Origin: Bolinopsis microptera
Taxonomy: Eukaryota > Ctenophora > Tentaculata > Lobata > Bolinopsidae
DNA length: 64,000 nucleotides
Reading direction: 5' to 3'
Assembly: GCF_026151205.1 (NCBI RefSeq)
Contig: NC_087081.1
Coordinates: forward strand, 11,533,113-11,597,112
Shown: piece by piece, positions 33,001 to 40,582 of the stretch
Layout: the number at the start of each line of letters is the position of its first letter
Position numbering within the stretch: position 1 is the stretch's first letter
Notes under the pieces: generated by a model
Told to the model about the DNA's origin: nothing
The model's database searches: none
What the model saw: the letters and a program-made list of their open reading frames with translations, nothing else
Translations under genes and position numbers: made by a program

Positions 33001-34363
33001 ACGTCGAAACGAGTTGTCAGTAGACCAAAACTGTATTGTCTGGGGATCTCGAGTTGTTATTCCAGAGAGTATGAGAAAGAGCGTGCTTTCAATGCTTCAT
33101 GCAACACACATGGGCATTTCACAGACCAAAGCACTAGCGAGAGGCTATGTTTATTGGCCAAACATGGATGCTGAGATCGAGAAAATGGTTAAACTATGTG
33201 AACCATGTCAACTAAACCAGAAGAAACCCGCTAGATCTACACCACACCCATGGGCTAAAACTATGGAGGCTTGGGAGCGGATTCATCTAGATTTCTGTGG
33301 ACCCTTTCTTGGATCTATGTGGCTGATAGTTATCTGTTCGTATTCAAAATGGTTAGAAGTTGTTAGAATGACGAACATTACAAGTAAGAGAGTGATTCAA
33401 GAGTTACGAGACATCTTTAGCCGTTGGGGACTACCCAAGATACTAGTATCAGACAATGGATCGAGTTTAACTTCAGAAGAGTTTAAAGTATTCACGAACA
33501 ATAACCAGATTCGACACGTGCTTATTCCTGCTTACTCACCTGCAAGTAATGGACAAGCAGAAGTTGCAGTCGGACTGTTTAAAAGAGCTATGAAACGGAT
33601 GATCTTGAAAAACCCTGACGTTATGTGTAACCTGGCTGATTGGCTGCTAAACTACCGCAACACACCACACACCACTACCGGAGTAGAGCCTGCAGTTGCG
33701 ATGATGAAACGACGGACGAGAAACGCCTTGAGTTTTCTACACCCGAGTTCGAGTAGTAAGTTTGCCAAAGTTGCTTTAAACGATCAGAACACGATTGCTG
33801 AATCGAGACTTCGTGATCTGAAGATTGATGACACTATATCGTTCTATGATGAGAACAAGAAGTGCTGGAGAAACGGTGTTATCGAGGGTAAGGAAGGTAC
33901 CAAAGTGCTACTGATCAAGACACCTGATGGAGTCTACCGCAAGCATTTGGACCAAGTGATCAAGAGATCTGTTGTGTCAGAGCCGTTGCAACAAACAGAT
34001 CCGGATACACCGAGAGTTGAGCTGGAGATAAGAGATGAGCAGAGTTCTACAGCTATTGATGGTGATTTCGAGAAGACAGCTAGCTTACCTATGAGTAAAG
34101 ATCCGGAAACTTCGATTATAGTTGGTAATAATCCAAATCTACCCCCTGAGCCTGACCATAAGGCAGCCGTTGAACCTATAATCACTGCACAACCCGTACT
34201 TAAACCACGTGAGCTTGCCATAGAAATTAACCGTAGCACTATAAAACCTAATATTGTTAGAGAGCATGAATTGCAAAAACCTAATTTGCTTCTGCCAGCA
34301 AACTTTGCACGTGATAGTAAACCACCAGACAGGCTAAGTTACCGCAAACTGGGAGGAACATAA
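30056..34363 (+). CDS. Gypsy gag-pol polyprotein, single uninterrupted frame
   Basis: About 1,435 codons from ATG 30056 (MATSLVSNLRL), with no frameshift between gag and pol. Order: gag; two CCHC knuckles near residues 220-250 (CSRCTVRGHVAKNC and CRNCRKPGHIAKNC); aspartic protease with DTGSS near 338; RT with FTKLDIRAAY near 567; RNase H with LDTDASSVGLGA near 775; integrase with an HHCC zinc finger near 1015-1055 and a DDE core (LDFCGPF near 1078, SDNGSS near 1132, NGQAEV near 1165). The frame is open upstream to 30026, but ATG 30056 overlaps the primer-binding site and is the likelier start. The RT active site reads RVDD rather than the usual YxDD; the two Asp are kept but the Tyr is not, which may reduce activity. 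No chromodomain is evident. Confidence 0.92.
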   Translation: MATSLVSNLRLSKEHDCVREWLEIFENAASVFIFAHADKLPDDANEKTSKVADLMRTLLTVNLGHDALKKLRAFTFPAEIKDTDYATLRKTLVDRLSPKTNIVAQQQKFMTLNQIAGESLCTFMSRLKEAANVCQFGDLFDLMVRTRFVAGLSSDRIRAELISESATNDTSASLFDKAQTKENALQSSMSVTTHYVQKPGKFQKPQNSKFHQKADLSIVCSRCTVRGHVAKNCKVRCRNCRKPGHIAKNCRSAKKQSHCVEGIGDHDDGNACAADYGYTHQELENTLYCVETADPVQIPVPDGTLPASVVSNLSSCIDCNQKPFLKVKINDKISKMELDTGSSLSCISKSDFARLGLTDCQIVPCSQKLRVANFNCESIDCKALVNVEFSGKKWILPLYVVNCRFPTLLGREWIIQMFGKDWLDHMIGLVDVEQSYAVSKFQRDEFVSEILRSPVFNPGVGTVKGFEACLQFKPDARAKFCKARQVPFAIVDKVGKAIDELVKNGQLIPTEHSDWASPIVPVMKADGTIRICGDYKTTVNPNLDTAIYPLPTIEDCLSKIVGGKLFTKLDIRAAYNSLKLRECDQKIVTLNTHKGLFSPTSLPFGISSAGPIFERKIDDTLRKTENTAWRVDDILITGPDDESHMKNVRTVITALENEGYKCRLDKCVFMEPKVTFLGHEVSADGIRPLNSKVETIVRAPYPTTRAEMISFLGGAQYYSRFIPNMSTVVEPLNRLRPADSIFHFGDREKRAFDELKALLSSDLVLTVYNPELELKLDTDASSVGLGAVMSHIDENGTERPIEYISRTLTKSERNYSMIEKEALAIVWATKRLHRYLFGRPFTLVTDHKPLESIFHPSRGIPSMVAGRLQRWSLFLSGYTYKIQFRPTGKHCNADLCSRFPLPLDTSAETREFDDELTEEFEMKPLDTVFSVHYFGDDKPLIDAELIASHTRRDKTLGRVLQFVKDGWNEKPPVDVELKPFYTRRNELSVDQNCIVWGSRVVIPESMRKSVLSMLHATHMGISQTKALARGYVYWPNMDAEIEKMVKLCEPCQLNQKKPARSTPHPWAKTMEAWERIHLDFCGPFLGSMWLIVICSYSKWLEVVRMTNITSKRVIQELRDIFSRWGLPKILVSDNGSSLTSEEFKVFTNNNQIRHVLIPAYSPASNGQAEVAVGLFKRAMKRMILKNPDVMCNLADWLLNYRNTPHTTTGVEPAVAMMKRRTRNALSFLHPSSSSKFAKVALNDQNTIAESRLRDLKIDDTISFYDENKKCWRNGVIEGKEGTKVLLIKTPDGVYRKHLDQVIKRSVVSEPLQQTDPDTPRVELEIRDEQSSTAIDGDFEKTASLPMSKDPETSIIVGNNPNLPPEPDHKAAVEPIITAQPVLKPRELAIEINRSTIKPNIVREHELQKPNLLLPANFARDSKPPDRLSYRKLGGT

Positions 34364-34731
34364 AACACGTTTCATTATCACATTTTATGACAGTTGTTTT
34401 ATTTTGAATGTGTAAATCTAACCACACATTAATCCAGTTAAATTATCCAGATCAAACATAAAGTTATAAATATTCCCTGTCACGTTTAAGTTTTGAAGAA
34501 TAACACGTTATTTTTTGTTTTAAACGGAATGCGCTAAGTTTTAAATCGTGTAGCGAGCGCAACACGTTTCAACATTTTCACGTGAGTTCACTTAACAATT
34601 TTGTAGATTTCATTTTGACCACGTTTTCAAACATTTTAAATTTTGTACGATTGATTTATATCACATTTTTTTTACGAATTCAGTTAAATTATTAAATCTA
34701 TATTATTTTAACACTTTTTAGTTGAACGGGA
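34364..34731 (+). other. Untranslated 3' interior of the Gypsy element
   Basis: AT-rich, non-coding, 368 bp between the gag-pol stop and the right LTR. No further ORF, so no envelope-like gene is present. Confidence 0.85.
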
Positions 34732-34860
34732 TGTTATATATTCTAGTAATTTATTGTATGATTAACCGATATACTATTCAGGATGACTACCTGGGTTTTG
34801 GTTTTGGTTTAGCTTTTAGCTTTTAGTCTTGCGTTTACCTTGTCACAACGATTCATAACA
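34732..34860 (+). repeat. Right LTR of the Gypsy element
   Basis: 129 bp, identical to the left LTR except for a 2-bp insertion. It is preceded by a weak purine-rich stretch (gaacggga) that may serve as the polypurine tract, and followed by TTAAC. Confidence 0.95.
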
Positions 34861-34865
34861 TTAAC

Positions 34866-36032
34866 GATCTACTCATTGCATCTACAGAAAGCAAGGCAAC
34901 TGTTGTTCTTCTCCTAGATCTCAGCGCAGCTTTTGATACAGTTGACCACTGCAAACTACTGAACATCCTCAGAAATGAGTTGGGAATAACAGGGACAGCT
35001 TGGAAATGGTTCAGCAGCTTCCTCACAGGTAGATGTCAAACGATTAAAGTTGGAAATGAGGAATCTTATGAGATAGTGATTAAGTTTGGAGTCCCACAAG
35101 GCTCTGTGCTGGGTCCGGTCCTGTTCAACATCTACATTCGCTCTTTGTACTCAGCAGCACATGATTTGAACTTCTCCATCCAGGGTTACGCCGACGATCA
35201 TCAGCTGTATAAAAGTTTCAAGCCAAACGAGGAGCCCACCGTCCTTATCAACGATGTTCCCAAATGTTTCCAAGAAATTAATGACTGGATGAAAAAACAT
35301 TATCTACAGCTCAATGCAGGAAAAACTGAGATTCTTGTCTTTGGGACACCGCTTGTTCTCCAGCAGCTGTCCATAGGGGGCGTGTTTGTTAACTCTGAGA
35401 CGTGTGTCAGGCTGTCACCTGTTGCAAAGAACCTCGGATTTCGTCTCGACTCTCAACTAAACTTTGGTGAGCAAATCAAGCAACTTAAAACATCGTGTTT
35501 TCTGAAACTAAGAGACCTTGCTAAGATGAAAACTTTCCTCACAACCAAACAGATGGGAACACTGACTCAAGCAATTGTAATCTCATCGCTTGACTACTGC
35601 AATGCACTTTACTACGGTTGTAGTCAAGCCTCAATTACGCAGCTGCAGAACATTCAGAACCGAGCATGCCGTCTGGTTTTTGGATTAAAGAAGAGAGACT
35701 CAGTCGAGGAGAAGCTCAAATCCCTTCATTGGCTCAAGGTGAAGGAGAGGATTGAGTTTAAGTTATGCTTACTGATTTTCAAAGCAGTCAATGGTGTTGC
35801 TCCTGCATATCTGTGTGATCTAGTAACATTTGTTAGTTCGAGTAGCAGAAGAACTTCCTCCTTACACCTACCCGTCGGATCTACAAGATCACACCCAAGA
35901 GCGTTTCAGACTGTTGCTCCGAAAATCTGGAACCAACTACCAATTGAAATTAAGACTTGTTCCGATGTTGATCTGTTCAAAACATTATTAAAAACTCACC
36001 TGTTTAAGAAAAGTTATGGCATGAGCGATTAA
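34866..36032 (+). pseudogene. L2-like LINE reverse transcriptase, main part
   Basis: Frame open from the Gypsy border to the stop at 36030-36032, about 388 codons. Visible motifs: LLLDLSAAFDTVDH (RT motif A), PQGSVLGPVLFNIYI (B), GYADDHQLY (C), LNAGKTEILVFG (D), NLGFRLDSQL (E). A C-terminal region follows with SSLDYCNALYYG and a KIWNQLP motif typical of L2/CR1/Rex proteins. With its 5' part separated by about 4.9 kb of Gypsy DNA it cannot be expressed intact. Confidence 0.88.
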
Positions 36033-36356
36033 TTGACAATATAATAACTTTATGTTATTTGCTTAAACTGTTTAGGATGCAACCTAATGTCATGATCTTT
36101 TTGAACTTATTAGCAATTAGACTGTTAGCTCGCTTCACAAGCATGTCATCTTCGTTCCAAAACTTTTTATGTCCTATGCATACACTCCTTGATAATTATC
36201 TTGATCTAGTATCTTTGTTTCACACAATAGAGCATAAGTTTTGTGGTTTATCCACTGGGCTTAGAGTTTGTGTTTAAGCTACCAAATTTTATTATTATTT
36301 TATTATAATACAAAGTAATGACGCAGATGACGCAGACTAATCCTTTTGGATGGAGA

Positions 36357-36461
36357 TCTCGCCATGTAACATGTATGTATGTAGACCAAGCTCTGTGCAC
36401 GGGATGCTTCCTGGAAGAATCCAGTTCTTTTAGCGAGGCACCCTACCTAAAGCCAAATTGA
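36357..36461 (+). pseudogene. C-terminal end of the RTE-like ORF, separated by the insertion
   Basis: Directly after the right copy of GGATGGAGA, the frame interrupted at 29772 continues for 34 codons (starting SRHVTC and including ALCTGCFLEESSS) to a TGA at 36459. The part after atgtatgtatgtagacc is repeated at 37723, confirming it belongs to the element's 3' end. Confidence 0.72.
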
Positions 36462-36587
36462 GATATAATAATCATATTCCTAGGAAAATAATCAGAAATC
36501 AAATACCAATCAAATAATATGATATATAGGAGTATTAACCATATTTACTATGCAAAATGCCCCAACCACATAGTGTAAATTTATATA
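36381..36587 (+). repeat. 3'-end repeat of the RTE-like LINE, copy 1
   Basis: 207 bp starting gtagaccaagctctgtgcac and ending aaatttatata. It matches 37723-37929 with about five differences. It includes the last codons and the start of the 3' UTR of the RTE-like element. Confidence 0.93.
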
Positions 36588-37662
36588 ATATATTTCTCAT
36601 AAGCCTAACAAAATATTACTAAAGATACAATTGGAGAAAGGGTCATTCGTCCCCACTCCCCCTAGTATTTAACAATACAGGAGGAATGGCACCGGAGGCC
36701 AAGTGTTTCATAAGGAGACTAGCTGTGTTGATAGTCACCAAGACCAAGGAGGACTACAGCCAGGTGATGTGTAACATCAGGACACACAACAAGTGAAATA
36801 GACTTCTCCACTCCCATCAGTATATTCAAGAATAATCTTAAGAAATCTTTGTTAGATCTACAATCTAAATATGACCAACAACTTTGGTGCAGTTACAACT
36901 TTGATGCAAATGAATTATCATTGAAGTAGGTTGATTTAGTAAACATAATCATATGAGTAAACCACGGTGTTATTGCAAAAAACCATGACAAGGGTATCAG
37001 ACCTATATTAATCTAAGAGACGACACAAAACGAATCATCATACAACAAATTTTAAAATCCTGCGGCACAGGATCCTGTTGTTTTCCTACTCTACCTCTCC
37101 CAAACCCCTCTCTCCTTCTCCTCTCTTCAGGTTTATTCTTCAATTTTAAAAAAATTAGATAGCAGATATATTTTCTTTTAAATGAAGTAATGGCATTATA
37201 CATTGTTTGGTATCGTATGTATGTTGTGTATAGTGTTTGCTGACTGGGTATATGCTATATATTTTGAGGCTCACGACGTCTCGTCCCATGGGTGGAGTTG
37301 TAGGCTGAGTATGTGTTCAAATCTCCTTACTTCGTATGGTGAAACATTGACAGGTTTGCCTTAGCCTTTGGGACGATTTTTTGCCCACCGGGGATCCAAA
37401 AATATGATTATCATGGACATTACTTTGACACATAAACTAATCAAACGACTTTAATGATTCCAGAAAATTTTACTAATTGCATTTAGCTAGTTTATAGTAA
37501 ATACACACGATCGCAGAATAGAGGAGCACAATTGAGCACATCAATTTCAACTTTGAAAGTAAATAGATTATTAGTGACAACAAAATTATAGTTTAAGACA
37601 TCCATTCTGCATTGTGTTTCCAATATTAGAATTTATGATATGTATTGATTGAATAATTGGTA

Positions 37663-37929
37663 ATTGATTGAAATAAATTTTCGTGCACATACAGAATGAA
37701 TGGTTAATAATTTAATATATATGTAGACCAAGGTCTGTGCACGGGATGCTTCCTGGAAGAATCCAGTTCTTTTAGCGGGGCACCCTACCTAAAGCCAAAT
37801 TGAGATATAATAATCATATTCCTAGAGAAATAATCAGAAATCGAATACCAATCAAATAATATGATATATAGGAGTAGTAACCATATTTACTATGCAAAAT
37901 GCCCCAACCACATAGTGTAAATTTATATA
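37663..37929 (+). mobile_element. Candidate internally deleted RTE-like derivative
   Basis: A 50-bp segment (37663-37712), identical to the one starting the RTE-like LINE at 26104-26153, is followed after about 10 bp of AT-rich sequence by the 207-bp 3'-end repeat (37723-37929). So the two ends of the large element sit almost side by side with the roughly 10 kb interior absent. It could be an internally deleted copy, a short element mobilised in trans, or two insertions at a shared target. Confidence 0.6.
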
Positions 37930-38744
37930 GAACTCAAATTCCATATCATCATTAAACCTCAATAGTCAATATAATAGCCCAAGCAAAATTAAATAACTTC
38001 TTATATACCTTACTGTCATACTACAAATTAATTAAACATTTGAAATCTGTTAACCAGAGAATAAATTTCTAAACCTAATGCAAGTGAAATAATTTAGATG
38101 CAATAATGAATGCCTAATGTGAGTATCATCTGTCAATGTCCTTGTAAAAAAGTCTGTAAAAGAGATATGAGTAACTAATATAGAAGAAAAAACAGGAAGT
38201 TGTCGTCTGTTGAAAAATAAATAAAATATCTAGAATATAAATTAGAATATAAAATAACATTCAGTCAATGTGTCGTCAATAAACTGTAAAATTATCAAAT
38301 GTTAAAACTGGGTGATACAGTCACCAAAAATAAATACTAAGTATAATAAGTAAATAAATTAAATGTGGTCTATAAAACTACCACTAGGTATAATAGGTCA
38401 ATAAATTAAAAGTGGTTTATAAAACTACCACTGTGCGAACCCTTTCTCCAGTTAAAACATGTCAGTCATGTGCAAAATCAATCAAAATGGTAAGGTGGTA
38501 AAAAAGGGAAAATCCTTTCGATACATCAATTATATATGCCTCAGATTTAAAAGAATTAGAAGATACTTAGTTATCGTCGACTATGATTGCAGTGTAAAAT
38601 TTGTCATATGAATTGTCGACGGTATAATTAGGGTCTGTTGTTATAGATGAGAGTAGCTGTTTCTTATACGAATCACTAAAGCTTTTAACATCGGGCAGAT
38701 TTCGTAGAATATAAATTTAACTTTTGTTTTATTAACTTTTGTTT
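37930..38744. other. AT-rich filler inside the relic LINE
   Basis: No gene seen. It contains a short tandem duplication (aggtataataggtcaataaa-like units near 38335-38425, each followed by ctataaaactaccact) and a duplicated taacttttgttttat near 38718-38740. Confidence 0.5.
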
Positions 38745-39059
38745 TATTAAACCTGAGCATGGACATAATGAGGAGTGTGCTAGTAGCAGTTAGAGGTGTA
38801 CGTGGGAATCCAAAGAAGGTATGGACCGCCCCTATATCCAATGTCTCCTTCAACCTGATACCTGAGGAGAAGAGCTACGAGGGATATATATGATATTTAT
38901 TGCTCAGGATTTACGATTGTGCTCTGCCAATTGCATCACTTCATTTAATTTATTGTATACATACTGTTTGACATTTTTTGGTATTTTAAAAAAATGAGAC
39001 TTCCTTTTTTTAAATAATAATAACAAGACCATCTTAATGATTGAATTAATCATAGTGAG

Positions 39060-39300
39060 AGGTTTGATTCAGTCTAACTTCATTTATCCATTGATACTGT
39101 TCACAGTACACTCCAGTGCATGTAAACGGAATTGAAGGATACCTTACAAGATTGTCGGCCACATTTGAATGGTGCCCTTATCAGCCTGCATATTCCTTAT
39201 GCAGGCTAAGTTAAATTCGGCACAAAAGGACTCGAACCTGCAGCCTTCCAAAAGCAAATTATCAGAGCCACCACTGCACTACACCATCACACCCTTGAAT
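39060..39300 (-). mobile_element. tRNA-derived SINE candidate
   Basis: On the minus strand from about 39297 a tRNA-like head can be read: an A-box-like TGATGGTGTAGTGCAGTGG and a good B box GGTTCGAGTCC (39223-39233 on the plus strand reads ggactcgaacc). The possible acceptor ends ggtgtga and ttgtgcc pair mainly through G-T. A body follows with a palindrome (agcctgcat aaggaat atgcaggct). The right boundary and tail are not defined. Degenerate pairing and the body argue for a SINE rather than a working tRNA gene. Confidence 0.55.
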
Positions 39301-39620
39301 AAATGTTGAGCCACCACGCAATAAAATTGCTAGGTGGCAAAGTATTGAAAACGGTTTACACATGACATCCGAAGGATCTGAAAATCGTCATTGGGGTTTA
39401 AGACAGGGACCCTGTCAAAATATTAATTATCTTCTCGGGGTAGCCTTTCAGCACACCAGTAAAAACTTTGTTTAAAATTAAGTACAAGAGTTATTAGTTA
39501 ATAAACAGTAGAAATTATTCAAACAATATACACATAATATAACAATTACCCTATATAAAATTCAATATAAATTCAATAGAAAACCCTTGAACACCCTTTA
39601 AGTAGTATAAGTAAGCCAGT

Positions 39621-40411
39621 TTAAAGAACTGGCTCCAAATTTATATCTAATTCTGCTATTTTTACTGCACTACTACTTTTAAACCCTCTCTCTCCTCTAA
39701 GAGCTATGATTGTTGTTCTCAATAGGTCAAATCTTACTCTCTTCCTAATAAATGTCATTGCCTCACTATATCGTTGGCCTGATTTCCTAGATAGTTTATC
39801 CGCTAACTTCTTGAAGAACTTATTTGCTTCCCTTCCCATACCCCCAGTGGTTGATAGGACTATCGGTGTAAACGTCCCATGTTCGACTTCTACAATCCTT
39901 TTATTGTATAAATTCTTTTTCTGTCTCTCATGGCTATTGTACATAGTGGTTGGAGATCCAAGAGCCTTATTGGAAGGAGCTTGAGCATGAAATACTCTTA
40001 CATCTAAAATTGCCCTTTCCAATGGGTTCCACACACTCCTAGCACTAACATCTAATCTAGCTCCATCTGCTTTGTTGGCCCCTGCAGGAAGTTCTCTCCC
40101 GTTGACAGGAATGAGGAGAGGTTCAGTGGTAACATCTTTACAGCCAGCAGTTTCTAATAGCTCTGCTATCACATCTCTCAATGAATTGTGGCGGAGAGAT
40201 ACATACCCACCCCTTTTGCATATCAATGAGTGGTTTATTGAGTTGTCACTTCCACATACACATTTTATTGCAGCATCTTTTATTCCAAAGTTGTACCTAA
40301 GGGCTAGGGCGTCATTGAATTCTTGTTTGTTGAGACAGAATCCAAATGATTTGTACAAGATGATACATTCAGCCAAATGATGTGTTACAATTGGCAGACT
40401 ACAGTACACTG
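39621..40411 (-). pseudogene. 5'-truncated copy of the RLE-type LINE (C-terminal 262 residues)
   Basis: Minus-strand frame homologous to the end of the intact ORF at 40583. It keeps FGFCLNKQEF, the CCHC motif C-x-C-x6-H-x4-C (CVCGSDNSINHSLIC), the nuclease core (ARLDVSARSVWN, then AILDVRVFHAQAPSN), and the final TTGGMGREANKFFKKL and RKRVRFDLLRTTIIALRGER. The frame is intact, but the PHD finger and RT are missing, as expected from incomplete reverse transcription. It lies head to head with the intact copy, 111 bp away from the shared leader. Confidence 0.9.
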
Positions 40412-40521
40412 GTAACGGAAATGATACATCGGTATTGTAGTATAGTGTTTTGTAAACATAGTTGTTTATTATTTGTGGAAACTGGCCACAGGTCTAAATA
40501 TTACATGTCAATCAATTACAA

Positions 40522-40562
40522 TTTTAATACTTTCAACACTACTATATAACAAATAATTTGAG
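40522..40562 (+). repeat. 41-bp leader shared with the CR1-like LINE (copy 1)
   Basis: From ttttaatactttcaac to caaataatttgag, identical over 41 bp to 50051-50091, and 20 bp upstream of the ATG at 40583. Flanks on both sides are unrelated between the two loci. It may be the true 5' end of the LINE RNA. Confidence 0.95.
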
Positions 40563-40582
40563 AGTGTATCCTTCTCTCTTTG

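Larger units (their letters stand above)
29929..34860 (+). mobile_element. Complete, young Ty3/Gypsy LTR retrotransposon
   Basis: Left LTR 29929-30055 (127 bp) and right LTR 34732-34860 (129 bp), both TGTTATATATTC...CATAACA. They differ by eye only by one 2-bp indel (cttgcttacc versus cttgcgtttacc). The 5-bp target duplication TTAAC is perfect at 29924-29928 and 34861-34865. The candidate primer-binding site TGGCGACGAG starts at 30057, two bases inside. A single gag-pol frame fills the interior, with no envelope gene. The LTRs are unusually short. It interrupts the L2-like LINE between its RT fragments and is the youngest layer of the nest. Confidence 0.95.
29773..36347 (+). mobile_element. 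5'-truncated L2-like LINE, itself split by a Gypsy element
   Basis: It lies between the two GGATGGAGA copies. Its left part (29773-29928) encodes the start of an RT (FVGKLIERVVLRRLNEHLEN, QSGYKSKHSTETLLVR). Its right part (34866-36032) encodes the rest: DLSAAFDTVDH, GVPQGSVLGPVLFN, YADDHQLY, and the L2/CR1-type C-terminal domain ending at the stop at 36030-36032. The endonuclease and ORF1 are missing (5' truncation). A 3' UTR of about 280 bp ends in an ATT-rich tail (ttattattattttatt at about 36289-36305), as is usual for L2-like elements. The 9-bp target duplication dates it as younger than the RTE-like host. Confidence 0.83.
26104..36587 (+). mobile_element. RTE-like LINE, split by nested insertions
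   Basis: The element starts at or just after 26104-26153, a 50-bp sequence repeated at 37663-37712. Its leader is about 350 bp, its main ORF 26500-29772, and then it is interrupted. It resumes at 36357, where the frame continues for 34 codons to a TGA at 36459-36461 and then a 3' UTR. The direct repeat GGATGGAGA (29764-29772 and 36348-36356) flanks the interrupting block exactly and restores the frame. It is the oldest layer of the three-layer nest. Confidence 0.8.
36620..38895 (+). pseudogene. Relic of the RLE-type LINE, split by an insertion
   Basis: 36620-36778 encodes a degraded piece (EKGSFVP, GGMAPEAKCFIRRLAVLI, YSQVMCNIRT). 38745-38895 encodes the piece that follows it in the intact copy at 40583 (NLSMDIMRSVLVAVRGVRG, then ISNVSFNLIPEEKSYEG). 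Together they match the last ~95 residues of the intact protein, separated by about 1.97 kb that includes the RTE-derived repeat at 37663-37929. No intact frame remains. Confidence 0.72.

Noticed and set aside
37260..37400. Possible second tRNA-derived SINE (gtgttcaaatctcc)
   Set aside because: The B-box match is weak and no A box or tRNA-like fold could be made.
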